In this document: piece after piece, positions 1 to 7,698 of the stretch | Layout: every line of letters starts with the position of its first letter | Numbering within the stretch: position 1 is the first letter of the stretch | Assembly: GCA_002685435.1 (NCBI GenBank) | Contig: NYXD01000056.1 | Location: 13,356-21,337, forward strand | Source of the DNA: Cryomorphaceae bacterium | GTDB lineage: Bacteria; Bacteroidota; Bacteroidia; Flavobacteriales; Schleiferiaceae | DNA length: 7,982 bases | Direction of reading: 5' to 3' | Notes under the pieces: model-generated | Databases searched by the model: none | What the model was told of the DNA's origin: nothing | The model's input: only the letters and a program-made list of their open reading frames with translations | Position numbers and translations under genes: made by a program

Positions 1-546
1 AATTTCTTCATTGGTCAATTGATCCGCGATGTATTTGAGAATTTCTATCTCTCGTTTGCTTAATCTAGCAACGGCTGGGTTGTTACTGTGAAATTCAGCG
101 AATGTCTTGCCTAAAATTCTTCGCTCAATGAGCGAATTGGCAATATCGAGGGCATAATACAGGCGGTCTTCGAGAATGGCTGTGATGGCTTTTATCAGCT
201 CACCGGTATCGACACTCTTTTTAATAAATCCCTTAGCTCCAGCCTTCAGCATGTGCTCTACGACGTTCATGTCGTCCGATTCTGAAAACCCTAAGACTGA
301 CATTTCAGGCGATAAGCGCAATAATGATTTCGTGAGCTCAGCACCGGAATGCTTTCCCAGTTGCGAATCTGTGATGATTAAATCAAAAGCATATTGATCT
401 GCTAATTTTAGGGCGTCTAGAATGTTTCCGGCTTCCTTAACTTGGAACGAATACGATTCAAACTTGCCCATTTCCAGCATGGTTTTAATGCCTCCTCGTA
501 CGATAGGGTGATCATCCACTACGAGAATTCTAATGGTTTTGTTCAT
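1..546 (-). CDS. NarL/LuxR-family response regulator (3' end cut by window edge)
   Basis: Cytoplasmic two-component response regulator: a sensor kinase would phosphorylate its receiver domain, which then controls DNA binding by a C-terminal LuxR-type helix-turn-helix. Reading leftward, 182 codons are open with no stop before the edge. The receiver domain spans about residues 5-125, with the acidic pair D11-D12 (in VVDDHPIVR), phospho-acceptor D60 (LIITDSQLG), switch residue S88 and conserved lysine K110 (GFIKKS). The HTH starts at about residue 162 (LSKREIEILKYIADQLTNEE) and is cut off, leaving perhaps 20-40 residues unseen. The Pro usually found four residues after the phospho-acceptor is Gly here (G64). 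An in-frame ATG at 553-555 would add three residues (MSI); the frame closes upstream near 588, so no longer start is likely. No cognate kinase is visible and the regulated genes are unknown. The gene is divergent from rimP. The family is secure; the specific role is not. Confidence 0.93.
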   Translation of the reverse strand, partial: MNKTIRILVVDDHPIVRGGIKTMLEMGKFESYSFQVKEAGNILDALKLADQYAFDLIITDSQLGKHSGAELTKSLLRLSPEMSVLGFSESDDMNVVEHMLKAGAKGFIKKSVDTGELIKAITAILEDRLYYALDIANSLIERRILGKTFAEFHSNNPAVARLSKREIEILKYIADQLTNEEI

Positions 547-688
547 AATTGACATGTAAGCGAACTTCGAATGTAGTGAAAATGCTTAATATGAGTCGAT
601 TGAGAGCGTATTAATCACTTAAAATCGTAAAATATTAAGTATTTAGGCCTGTGGTTATTCACAGTGCGCTGTCAATAAAATAAATGCC

Positions 689-696
689 TATATTTG
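689..696 (+). promoter_or_regulatory. Candidate Bacteroidota -7 promoter element for rimP-nusA-infB
   Basis: TATATTTG is a perfect match to TAnnTTTG, the -7 consensus of the Bacteroidota primary sigma factor. It predicts a transcript start near 701-704 and a 5' leader of about 55 nt before the rimP ATG. I see no convincing -33 TTG/TTTG about 20 bp upstream, so the assignment rests on one box plus its position. No other TAnnTTTG was noticed in the 547-757 gap. Confidence 0.55.
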
Positions 697-711
697 TCAA
701 AACTTTTTGAC
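696..711. promoter_or_regulatory. Perfect 7-2-7 palindrome over the predicted rimP transcription start
   Basis: GTCAAAA (696-702), CT spacer, TTTTGAC (705-711) is an exact inverted repeat. It begins on the last base of the candidate -7 element and spans the predicted start site. A dimeric repressor bound here would block initiation, so an operator is the natural reading, but no binding protein is identified. A chance AT-rich palindrome remains possible. Confidence 0.4.
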
Positions 712-715
712 GTAC

Positions 716-743
716 AAAAGGGGGACCTCGAGTCCCCTCTTTT
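716..743 (+). promoter_or_regulatory. Terminator-like hairpin in the rimP 5' leader
   Basis: GGGGAC (721-726) pairs with GTCCCC (732-737) around a 5-nt loop, CTCGA. The stem extends through a G-U pair (720/738), one A/C mismatch (719/739) and three A-U pairs (716-718 with 740-742). A T-rich run, TCTTTTATT, follows, so it resembles an intrinsic terminator, yet it lies between the predicted start and the rimP ATG 15 bp downstream. It could be an attenuator, an RNA-stabilising 5' hairpin, or a terminator for an unseen upstream transcript. An A-run precedes the hairpin, so the opposite strand also reads as hairpin plus CTTTTG and might stop antisense transcription toward the response regulator. 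Confidence 0.5.
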
Positions 744-757
744 ATTGGCGGTAATTT

Positions 758-1198
758 ATGGAATACGACAAAGTAGCAAACGCGTTAACGACAGCGGCAG
801 ATGAAAACGACGCCTTTTTGGTTGATCTCGAAATCAAGCCCAACAACGTTATTGTTGCGTACGTAGACGCGGATACTGGTTTGACCATTGATCAAATTAA
901 AATGATCAATCGTAAAGTAGAATCTTTATTAGACCGGGATGAAGAAGATTTTAATTTAACGGTAAGTAGCCCAGATTTAACGCGTCCCCTTAAAATTTGG
1001 CGTCAGTACAAAAAGAATGAAGGTCGCTTTTTGAAAGTGAAATACGATGATAGAGCTGACGAAGGTCAACTTATCGAGGTGGCTGAAGAGTACATCGTAC
1101 TTAGCGTACCACAGAAAAAGAAGAGTGACCCCAACAAAGAATTAAAAATTGAATTCACTGCGCTTACCGAAGCAAAAGTGGCAATTAAGTTTAAATAG
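758..1198 (+). CDS. rimP: Ribosome maturation factor RimP
   Basis: Cytoplasmic 30S subunit assembly factor, 146 residues, close to the roughly 150 usual for RimP (formerly YhbC/P15a). The N-terminal alpha/beta domain (about residues 1-80) shows the family pattern: FLVDLEIKPNN followed by a DADTGLTIDQ segment, then SSPDLTRPLK at residues 70-79, matching the canonical SSPGLxRPLK with Asp in place of Gly. The C-terminal SH3-like domain covers about 85-146 and ends in a Lys-rich tail (VAIKFK). The ATG at 758 gives the expected N-terminus; the bases before it (ggcggtaattt) are not a good Shine-Dalgarno, as is usual in Bacteroidota. It is the first gene of rimP-nusA-infB, the order conserved across most bacteria, which strongly supports the identification. 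Gap to nusA: 19 bp. Confidence 0.96.
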   Translation: MEYDKVANALTTAADENDAFLVDLEIKPNNVIVAYVDADTGLTIDQIKMINRKVESLLDRDEEDFNLTVSSPDLTRPLKIWRQYKKNEGRFLKVKYDDRADEGQLIEVAEEYIVLSVPQKKKSDPNKELKIEFTALTEAKVAIKFK

Positions 1199-1217
1199 GA
1201 TTATTCAGATATAAACA

Positions 1218-2465
1218 ATGGAAAATCAGGCGATTATTGAAAGCTTCCTCGCGTTTAAGGAGGAGAAAAATATCGACAGAATTACGCTCATGGCATTCAT
1301 CGAAGAGGCCTTTCGCAATCAATTGCGTAAGAAGTACGAAGACGATGAGAACTTTGATGTGATTGTTAACCCAGATAAGGGTGATTTGGAGATTTGGCGC
1401 AACCGTACGGTAGTTGAAGACGGTGCAGTTGAGGACGATAATATGGAAATCGAACTTAGCGCAGCATTGAAAATAGAGCCAGATTACGAAGTGGGTGAAG
1501 AAGTTTCTGAAGAGGTTAAATTAATCGATTTAGGACGCCGATTTATTTTGGCATTCCGTCAAAACCTAGTGAGTCGTATTCAAGAGCATGATAGTTCTGA
1601 ACTGTTCAAGCGTTACAAAGATTTAGAAGGTGAGATCATTACAGGTGAAGTGCACCACGTGCGTCACCGCGAAGTCATCGTTTACGACGACGAAGGAAAT
1701 GAATTGATTCTTCCAAAAGACCAAATGATTGGTGAGCGCGAGTTCTTCCGTAAAGGCGATCCTATCCGTGCCGTTGTTAAAGAAGTGGTATTCCGTGGAA
1801 CAAAACCAGTGGTGATCATGTCTCGTACGGATGAGCGTTTCTTGGCGAAATTATTTGAGCAAGAAATACCTGAGGTATACGACGGTTTGATCACTATCAA
1901 GGGTGTGGTTCGTATTCCAGGAGAAAAGGCGAAAGTGGCAGTAGAATCGTACGACGACAGAATAGACCCTGTGGGTGCCTGTGTAGGTATGAAGGGATCT
2001 CGTATTCATTCAATCGTTCGCGAGTTACGCAATGAGAACATTGATGTGATCAACTACACTACAAACTTGCAATTGTACATCCAGCGTGCATTAAGCCCTG
2101 CAAAAGTGACCAGTCTTAACATTGATGAGGAAGCGGGTCGCGTAGAAGCGTTTTTAGCACCGGATCAGGTGAGTTTAGCCATCGGTCGTGGTGGTACCAA
2201 CATTCGTCTTGCTAGTAAATTGGTAAGTATGGAGATTGATGTATACCGCGATGATATTGAAATCGAAGACGATATTGAATTGGATCAATTCTCTGATGAG
2301 ATTGAAGCATGGGTTATCGCAGAATTGAAAAAGATAGGATGTGATACGGCGAAGAGCGTGTTGAAATTGACCAAAGAGGAGTTGGTTTCACGTGCGGATT
2401 TGGAAGTTGAGACCGCAGAGCACATCCTAAACGTACTTCAGAAAGAATTCGAAGACGAAGAATAA
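1218..2465 (+). CDS. nusA: Transcription termination/antitermination factor NusA
   Basis: RNA polymerase-binding elongation factor that modulates pausing, hairpin-dependent termination and antitermination. In 415 residues I see: an N-terminal polymerase-binding domain (about 1-125, with the conserved LGRRFILAFRQNLVSRI segment near 105-121); an S1 domain (about 135-200); the linker MSRTDERFLAKLFEQEIPEV (about 201-220); KH1 with its GxxG loop GMKG at 257-260; KH2 with GRGG at 323-326 inside SLAIGRGGTNIRLASKL; and a helical C-terminal region (about 355-415) ending in an acidic tail. It lacks the two acidic repeats that take E. coli NusA to 495 residues, as expected outside Proteobacteria. The C-terminal part resembles a single helix-hairpin-helix module (KIGCDTAKSVLKLTKEEL). 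No Shine-Dalgarno precedes the ATG. It is co-transcribed with rimP and infB; E. coli NusA autoregulates this operon, which is relevant to the leader hairpin at 716-743. Confidence 0.98.
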   Translation: MENQAIIESFLAFKEEKNIDRITLMAFIEEAFRNQLRKKYEDDENFDVIVNPDKGDLEIWRNRTVVEDGAVEDDNMEIELSAALKIEPDYEVGEEVSEEVKLIDLGRRFILAFRQNLVSRIQEHDSSELFKRYKDLEGEIITGEVHHVRHREVIVYDDEGNELILPKDQMIGEREFFRKGDPIRAVVKEVVFRGTKPVVIMSRTDERFLAKLFEQEIPEVYDGLITIKGVVRIPGEKAKVAVESYDDRIDPVGACVGMKGSRIHSIVRELRNENIDVINYTTNLQLYIQRALSPAKVTSLNIDEEAGRVEAFLAPDQVSLAIGRGGTNIRLASKLVSMEIDVYRDDIEIEDDIELDQFSDEIEAWVIAELKKIGCDTAKSVLKLTKEELVSRADLEVETAEHILNVLQKEFEDEE

Positions 2466-2486
2466 GAAAACACCTAAAGACACTCT

Positions 2487-5270
2487 ATGAGTAGCGTCAG
2501 ATTAAGTAAAGCGACAAAAGAGCTTAACATTTCCTTAGACCGTGCGGTGGAGGAATTGGCTAAACATGGCCATGAAATTCCAAACAATCGCAATCATAAA
2601 ATCACGAACGATCAGTACGAGGTTTTGATGACGGCGTTTGCCGATGACCTTGCGCGTAAAAAGCGCTCGGAAGAGGTAAGTCAGCAAGTGAAGGAGGAAA
2701 AAGAAATCCTAAGGGGAACTAAAGACACGGTTGAAGCGCCTGCTGAACCGTCGACCCCGGCACCTGTAGAGGAAGCCCCGGCACCTGTAGAGGAAGCTCC
2801 AAAGGAAGTCGCTCCTGAAAAGCCTGAACCTGTTGCAGAAGAGGCTCCAGCATCTTCGCAAGCAGACGAGGCAGTGACAGAAGTCGAGGCATCAAATGAG
2901 ACTAGCGTAGAAGCTACGAAAGAAGTTGCTCCAGAAGGCAATGGTGGTCTTAAGGTGATGGGTAAGATTGATTTAGATGCCCAGAAGCCGAAGAAGAAAG
3001 AAGCTCCGGCGAAACCTGTAAAAGTAGCGCCAACAAAAAAATCTTCAGGTGCTGGTGCACACAACGCACCGAAGCCGGTTGAGCCAAAACCTGTGAAAGA
3101 AGAGGATCCACAGACGCCTCAGGATCAAGAGATCAAAACAAAATACGTTAAGATTGACGGACCCAAGTTTACAGGACAGAAAATCGTGCTCCCGGTAGAA
3201 AAGCCAAAGGAGAATAAGAAAAAGCGTACCCGCATCAAGAAACAGGGTCCAGGTGGCGCGACACCCGCACAAAACGATCCGAAAAACCGCAACAATACTC
3301 GTGGACCTCAGAAGAGAGGTCCAGCTGGTGGGCGTGGACGCAAGCAGCCTGTTGTTGCGAAACAAGAATTAACAGACGAGCAAATCCAAAAGCAAATCAA
3401 GGAAACCCTTGAAAAGCTAACTTCTGGAAAGAAAAATAAAGGGGCTAAAATTCGTCGTGATAAGCGTGCTGAACGCCGTGAAAAGGAAGAACTCGCGGAC
3501 ATTCAAGCAGCGGAAGAAAGTAAAGTATTACAGGTAACGGAATTCGTAACTGTTACTGAGCTTGCGAACATGATGGATGTGTCAGTGAACGAAGTCATTG
3601 GTTCATTGATGGGCGTAGGCGTGATGGTAACGATGAACCAGCGCTTGGACGCAGAGATGCTCGAAATGGTGGCGGAAGAGTTTGGCTACAGTGTCAACTT
3701 CGTCGATGAAGAGGTTACCGAAACATTCCTAGAAGAAGAGGATAAAGAAGAAGATTTAAAGCCGCGTTCCCCTATTGTAACGGTAATGGGACACGTTGAT
3801 CACGGTAAGACTTCTTTATTAGATTATGTGCGAAAAGCAAACGTGATTGCCGGTGAAGCGGGAGGTATTACTCAGCACATTGGAGCATATAGCGTTAAAG
3901 TGCACACGGGACAGACCATTACGTTCTTAGATACACCAGGTCACGAAGCCTTTACGGCGATGCGTGCACGTGGTGCGCAAGTCACTGATATTGCAATTAT
4001 CGTTGTCGCTGCAGATGATGCAGTTATGCCACAAACAAAAGAAGCTATTTCACATGCGCAAGCAGCAGGTGTGCCTATCGTTATAGCGATCAACAAAGTT
4101 GACCGTGATGTGGCAAATCCGAATAAGATTAAAGAGCAATTAGCGCAAGAGAATGTTCTAGTTGAAGATTGGGGCGGCAGCGTGCAGTGTCAAGAGATTT
4201 CAGCTAAAACGGGTCTGAACATTGAAGAATTACTGGATAAGGTGATCTTAGAAGCAGAAATGCTTGATTTGAAAGCCAATCCTGCCAAGAACGCAAGTGG
4301 TACTATTGTAGAAGCCTCATTAGATAAAGGGCGCGGATACATGTGTACTGCATTGATTCAGTCGGGAACCATGAATGTGGGTGATTACGTACTTGCCGGT
4401 CAATACAGCGGTAAAGTAAAAGCCATGCTGGATGAACGTGGTAATCGTATTAAAGTAGCCGGCCCTTCTACTCCAGTGAATTTGTTAGGTTTGGACGGAG
4501 CGCCAACTTCTGGAGATCGTTTTATCATCATGGACGATGAAAGAGAGGCGAAACAAATTGCACAAAAACGTCTGCAGTTGCAGCGTGAGCAAAGTGTTCG
4601 TTCGCAAAAACAGATGACGCTAGAAGAAATCGGTCGCCGCTTGAAGGTAGGAGACTTCCAAGAGCTTAACATTATCCTTAAGGGTGATGTGGACGGTTCG
4701 GTTGAAGCCCTATCTGATTCGCTACAAAAGCTAACTACTGAAGAAATTCAAGTAAACATCATCCATAAGGGTGTGGGTCAGATTTCTGAAAGTGACGTAT
4801 TGTTAGCGACAGCTTCTCAAGCCATATTAGTTGGTTTCCAGGTTCGCCCTTCTGCACAAGCACGCAAGCTTGCAGAGAAGGAAGAAGTAGAAATCCGCAT
4901 GTATTCCATCATCTATGATGCCATCAATGAAATTCGCGATGCCATGGAAGGCATGCTTTCTGCTGAGGTCAAAGAAGAGATTATGGGTACAGCTGAGATT
5001 CGTGAGACGTTTAAGATTTCTAAAATTGGAACCATCGCAGGATGTATGGTTACTGACGGTGTAATCGAGCGTAGTAATGATGTACGGATCATTCGCGATG
5101 GTGTAGTTGTTTACACTGGAAAACTTGGTTCACTCAAGCGTTTCAAGGACGATGCAAAAGAAGTTCGCCAAGGCTTTGAATGTGGTTTAAACATTGAAAA
5201 GTTTAACGACATTAAGGTTGGAGATGTTGTTGAAGCCTTTGGATTCACAGAGGTCAAGCGTACACTTTAA
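2487..5270 (+). CDS. infB: Translation initiation factor IF-2
   Basis: GTPase that brings fMet-tRNA to the 30S subunit and promotes 50S joining. It has 927 residues, long but normal for this phylum. Order: an IF2 N-terminal module (about 3-50, [20 protein letters not shown]); a low-complexity Pro/Ala/Glu/Lys linker (about 80-345) with a basic Arg/Lys/Gly section at 240-290 and a charged helical stretch at 293-345; a second IF2-N-like module (about 350-405); the G domain with G1 GHVDHGKT (435-442), G2 GGIT (459-462), G3 DTPGH (482-486), G4 NKVD (536-539) and G5 SAK (572-574); beta-barrel domain II (about 603-690); domain III (about 715-825); and the fMet-tRNA-binding C-terminal domain (about 835-927) with the conserved GFECG at 896-900. 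All GTPase motifs are intact. No Shine-Dalgarno is seen. It is the last gene of the operon, 21 bp after nusA, and is followed by a strong terminator. Confidence 0.98.
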   Translation: MSSVRLSKATKELNISLDRAVEELAKHGHEIPNNRNHKITNDQYEVLMTAFADDLARKKRSEEVSQQVKEEKEILRGTKDTVEAPAEPSTPAPVEEAPAPVEEAPKEVAPEKPEPVAEEAPASSQADEAVTEVEASNETSVEATKEVAPEGNGGLKVMGKIDLDAQKPKKKEAPAKPVKVAPTKKSSGAGAHNAPKPVEPKPVKEEDPQTPQDQEIKTKYVKIDGPKFTGQKIVLPVEKPKENKKKRTRIKKQGPGGATPAQNDPKNRNNTRGPQKRGPAGGRGRKQPVVAKQELTDEQIQKQIKETLEKLTSGKKNKGAKIRRDKRAERREKEELADIQAAEESKVLQVTEFVTVTELANMMDVSVNEVIGSLMGVGVMVTMNQRLDAEMLEMVAEEFGYSVNFVDEEVTETFLEEEDKEEDLKPRSPIVTVMGHVDHGKTSLLDYVRKANVIAGEAGGITQHIGAYSVKVHTGQTITFLDTPGHEAFTAMRARGAQVTDIAIIVVAADDAVMPQTKEAISHAQAAGVPIVIAINKVDRDVANPNKIKEQLAQENVLVEDWGGSVQCQEISAKTGLNIEELLDKVILEAEMLDLKANPAKNASGTIVEASLDKGRGYMCTALIQSGTMNVGDYVLAGQYSGKVKAMLDERGNRIKVAGPSTPVNLLGLDGAPTSGDRFIIMDDEREAKQIAQKRLQLQREQSVRSQKQMTLEEIGRRLKVGDFQELNIILKGDVDGSVEALSDSLQKLTTEEIQVNIIHKGVGQISESDVLLATASQAILVGFQVRPSAQARKLAEKEEVEIRMYSIIYDAINEIRDAMEGMLSAEVKEEIMGTAEIRETFKISKIGTIAGCMVTDGVIERSNDVRIIRDGVVVYTGKLGSLKRFKDDAKEVRQGFECGLNIEKFNDIKVGDVVEAFGFTEVKRTL
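2755..2796 (+). repeat. Two perfect tandem copies of a 21-bp unit inside infB
   Basis: The 21-bp unit (ccccgg...gaggaag) occurs at 2755-2775 and again, identical, at 2776-2796. It is in frame and gives two copies of the heptad PAPVEEA in the IF2 linker. Identity at every base, third positions included, suggests a recent slippage duplication. The linker is low-complexity, so a length change should be tolerated. Confidence 0.9.
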
Positions 5271-5293
5271 GACCCAATTTTTTAGACTATACC

Positions 5294-5329
5294 ATCCCCC
5301 GGGCGCAGAGCGCCCGGGGGATTTTTTTT
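5294..5329 (+). terminator. Strong intrinsic terminator after infB
   Basis: Perfect 13-bp arms, ATCCCCCGGGCGC (5294-5306) and GCGCCCGGGGGAT (5310-5322), enclose an AGA triloop and are followed by an eight-T run (5322-5329). The hairpin lies 23 bp after the infB stop and ends the rimP-nusA-infB operon. It also sits past the end of the convergent symporter gene. On that strand no T-run follows the stem, so it should mainly serve plus-strand transcripts while perhaps slowing opposing polymerase. Confidence 0.95.
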
Positions 5330-5356
5330 GCCTTTACTTTTGACTGAAGCACAGTG

Positions 5357-7180
5357 CTACCATTTGAAGAGTAACGCTCCTACTAAGAATAGCGCGCCAT
5401 AAACGGCTGCGATCCCTCCAAGCCAATACAGCAATAATACCGGTGTTGAAGGACCGTTCTTTAGCTCAGGATCAGCAGATACTTTCCAAGCTACGGGTTT
5501 CCAAGCCCCACCTGGCCGCACAGTACTGTAAAAATCTACGAGTGTACTGCTGGATTCAGGTGCGGTACCGAACATCACTAGTAACCAAGCTAGGGTGGTA
5601 AAGCCAACGGTAAAGAAGAAGCTGTTGGGAAACGCCCAGGCAAATCCGTAATGTGCAATAGCGTAGGCGATAAACGGAGCTACTGTAGCTGTAATTTCCG
5701 CCCATGCATTAATGCGCCACCAATACCAACGTAGAATGAGTACTAAGCCTAATCCGGCACCGCACTCCATGATAAACTGCCAAACACCAGCAATACTATT
5801 CATCTGGGAGGTAATCAGAAGACCTAAGAATGCGAGAAAAAGAGTGGTCGCTCTAGAAACGCCTAGACTCAGGCGACGCGGCGCATTGGGTTTAAGAAAA
5901 CGCAAATAGAAGTCATTGATTAAATAGGAGGCTCCCCAATTTAATTGGGTGGACATAGTCGACATATAAGCAGCAAAGAAAGAAGCAAGCAGCATGCCTA
6001 AAATTCCTTTAGGGAGGTAATCACGCATGATGAAAATATAGCCAAACCTGTAGTCTTGCTGGTATTTCAGCGCTTCCGGAAGCCGTTCTCCATAAACGGG
6101 TTCCCATGTAGCAACCCATTGCGCATATTCAGATTGTTGTTGCGCGGTAAGCGGCTCGCAATCGTGGATGGCCGTTAGGCATTCGTAGTTAATAAAATCC
6201 GGTGTTTGTTCTGCGAGATTATTCTGACCACCATACAATGCTATGGCACTCAATGCGACGATAATCCATGGCCAAGGACGCACTGCGTAATGGCCTATTT
6301 GAAATAGAGCGCTTGCTAAAAAAGAACTGCGTTCGTCCTTAGTGGAGAGCATGCGTTGTGCGCTGTATCCTCCGCCACCCGGTTCTGCTCCTGGGTACCA
6401 AGAAGTCCACCATACCATTCCGAAGAAAGCAAGGAAAGAGGCCAATGAGATTTGGTAGCGCCCACCCGCAACTCCCTCACCTACAGAAGGTAGAAAAGAG
6501 AACGTCTCCTCAGGAAGCGCGGCGCGCAGGCCGGCAAGGCCACCAATTTCTGGTGCTTTTAACACATAATAGGCTAAGGCGATCGAGCCGGACATGGCTA
6601 ATACGAACTGGAAAACATCGGTATACACGACTCCTTTGAGTCCCGAAAAACTGACGTAAAAGACCACAATCAGGAGTGCAACGCCCGTCCACAAAAACGC
6701 AGATTGGTGAGTCATCCCAAAGAAGCCTTCGAGAAGGGTAATCATTGCAACATTCACCCAGCCCATGATGAGCACGTTCATAATTCCTCCGAGATAAATG
6801 GCTTTAAACCCACGAAGCAAAGCCGCAGGACGTCCGGAATATCTGAATTCAATAAATTCAACTTCAGTGGTAAGACCAGAGCGCCGCCATAATCGGGCAA
6901 AAAACACGGTAGTCAGCATGCCGCCTGCTAATAAATTCCACCAAAGCCAGTTCCCACTAATCCCGTATTGACCGACAAGTTCTGTTACGGCTAAGGGAGT
7001 ATCTGCTGCGAATGTGGTAGCCACCATTGAGATTCCTGCGATGTACCAGGGAAGTGATCGACCGCCTAAAAAGTACTCGCTTAAAGTCTTCTTTTTACTA
7101 CGACCGAAATACAAGCCAATCAAGACGGTCGAAAGAAGGAGAACGACAAGAACAATGATATCCGTGGTGCTGAGAATCAT
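5357..7180 (-). CDS. Sodium:solute symporter (SSS family), substrate unknown
   Basis: Inner-membrane transporter expected to couple solute uptake to a sodium gradient; 607 residues with about 14 hydrophobic segments (near 4-24, 45-69, 78-97, 125-150, 160-180, 185-207, 245-265, 288-317, 390-418, 443-460, 465-488, 492-513, 520-540, 580-604). SSS hallmarks are the early LSEYFLGGRSLPWYIAGISM stretch (33-52) with TFAADTPLA in the first core helix, the YSAQRMLSTKDERSS cytoplasmic segment (272-286), and AAYMSTMSTQLNWGASYLIN (403-422), whose Ser/Thr residues (407, 408, 410, 411) sit where the family's second sodium site lies. The loop at about 318-388 is polar, unusually long and holds two cysteines (C334, C341); by LeuT-fold topology it should face the periplasm. 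No cleavable signal peptide is apparent. The ATG lies 8 bp after the tadA stop, so the two are probably co-transcribed. Sugar, amino-acid or organic-acid substrates cannot be told apart from sequence alone. Confidence 0.9.
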   Translation of the reverse strand: MILSTTDIIVLVVLLLSTVLIGLYFGRSKKKTLSEYFLGGRSLPWYIAGISMVATTFAADTPLAVTELVGQYGISGNWLWWNLLAGGMLTTVFFARLWRRSGLTTEVEFIEFRYSGRPAALLRGFKAIYLGGIMNVLIMGWVNVAMITLLEGFFGMTHQSAFLWTGVALLIVVFYVSFSGLKGVVYTDVFQFVLAMSGSIALAYYVLKAPEIGGLAGLRAALPEETFSFLPSVGEGVAGGRYQISLASFLAFFGMVWWTSWYPGAEPGGGGYSAQRMLSTKDERSSFLASALFQIGHYAVRPWPWIIVALSAIALYGGQNNLAEQTPDFINYECLTAIHDCEPLTAQQQSEYAQWVATWEPVYGERLPEALKYQQDYRFGYIFIMRDYLPKGILGMLLASFFAAYMSTMSTQLNWGASYLINDFYLRFLKPNAPRRLSLGVSRATTLFLAFLGLLITSQMNSIAGVWQFIMECGAGLGLVLILRWYWWRINAWAEITATVAPFIAYAIAHYGFAWAFPNSFFFTVGFTTLAWLLVMFGTAPESSSTLVDFYSTVRPGGAWKPVAWKVSADPELKNGPSTPVLLLYWLGGIAAVYGALFLVGALLFKW

Positions 7181-7188
7181 GGCGCGGT

Positions 7189-7632
7189 TTAGTTACGTTT
7201 GTGTGCAAAGAAATCAGTGAGCAACTGGGCGCATTCCTCGGCCATTATACCACTGGTGATTTTCGTTTTTGGATGCATGGGACCGCCATGCTTTTGATAG
7301 CCTCGTTTACCATCGCTTGCCCCGAACACTACGTGACCCATTTGTGACCAAAACAAGGCTCCTGCGCACATGGGACAGGGCTCAAGTGTAACATAGAGCG
7401 TGCATTTTTGAAGGTATTTGTTGCCTAAATAGTTGCTTGCTGCGGTAATGGCTTGAATTTCAGCGTGTGCCGTTACATCAGTGAGTAATTCCGTCAGGTT
7501 ATGGCTACGAGCGATAATGCGCCCGGCAGCAACAATCACCGCTCCAACAGGGACTTCTCCTGCCGCTGCAGCAACCTGAGCTTCAGCCAAAGCAGCCCGC
7601 ATATATACATTGTGATCGTTTAGGTCTATCAT
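7189..7632 (-). CDS. tadA: tRNA-specific adenosine deaminase TadA
   Basis: Zinc-dependent deaminase that converts adenosine-34 of tRNA-Arg(ACG) to inosine, so that one tRNA can read several CGN codons. It has 147 residues, typical for the family. The cytidine/deoxycytidylate deaminase fold is marked by HAE at 56-58 (zinc ligand H56, catalytic E58) and PCPMC at 85-89 (zinc ligands C86 and C89). Flanking sequence ([10 protein letters not shown] near 25-34, [19 protein letters not shown] near 44-62, and the later [16 protein letters not shown] segment) fits TadA better than guanine or cytosine deaminases, which share the zinc motif. The ATG at 7632 gives the usual short N-terminal helix (residues 7-20); a later start at M11 would cut into it. 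It is divergent from aspS and upstream of the symporter. Other nucleoside deaminases are the main alternative identity. Confidence 0.92.
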   Translation of the reverse strand: MIDLNDHNVYMRAALAEAQVAAAAGEVPVGAVIVAAGRIIARSHNLTELLTDVTAHAEIQAITAASNYLGNKYLQKCTLYVTLEPCPMCAGALFWSQMGHVVFGASDGKRGYQKHGGPMHPKTKITSGIMAEECAQLLTDFFAHKRN

Positions 7633-7640
7633 CTTCTACG

Positions 7641-7647
7641 CAAAATA
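7641..7647 (-). promoter_or_regulatory. Possible -7 promoter element for tadA
   Basis: Read on the minus strand this is TATTTTG, one base short of the Bacteroidota TAnnTTTG element. It lies 8 bp before the tadA ATG and mirrors the aspS element. If used, the transcript would start within a few bases of the ATG, giving a nearly leaderless mRNA. The spacing is non-consensus, so this is tentative. Confidence 0.3.
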
Positions 7648-7670
7648 GGGAATTGGCCCACAAGTTTGGC

Positions 7671-7678
7671 TATTTTTG
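7671..7678 (+). promoter_or_regulatory. Candidate Bacteroidota -7 promoter element for aspS
   Basis: TATTTTTG matches TAnnTTTG exactly and lies 20 bp before the aspS ATG, predicting a leader of about 15 nt. A TTG at 7653-7655 could be the -33 element, though its 15-bp spacing is shorter than usual. The position in a 66-bp divergent gap supports the call. Confidence 0.55.
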
Positions 7679-7698
7679 CGATTCAAACACCACTAAAG

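Noticed and set aside
176..397. Plus-strand frame of 73 codons opposite the response regulator
   Set aside because: Antisense to the receiver domain, which is intact and carries its active-site residues on the minus strand.
649..664. CTGTG (649-653) / CACAG (660-664) inverted repeat upstream of the rimP promoter
   Set aside because: The arms are only 5 bp with a 6-bp spacer and nothing else marks the site; it is not distinguishable from chance.
547..757. Possible tRNA or small RNA gene in the intergenic region, since E. coli has a tRNA near this operon
   Set aside because: No cloverleaf, T-loop or CCA-like pattern is visible; the only structure is the leader hairpin and palindrome already listed.
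2688..2700. AAGGAGG inside infB as a possible internal initiation site for a short IF2 form
   Set aside because: No in-frame start codon lies at a suitable distance, and Bacteroidota make little use of Shine-Dalgarno sequences; it is explained by Lys-Glu-Glu codons.
2681..3502. Several minus-strand open frames across the infB linker
   Set aside because: They are antisense shadows of the biased Pro/Ala/Glu/Lys codons; the plus-strand IF2 frame is continuous and the predicted proteins are low-complexity Ser/Cys/Phe-rich.
6358..6892. Short plus- and minus-strand frames inside the symporter gene
   Set aside because: They overlap a clear membrane-protein gene in other frames and show no recognisable domain or start context.
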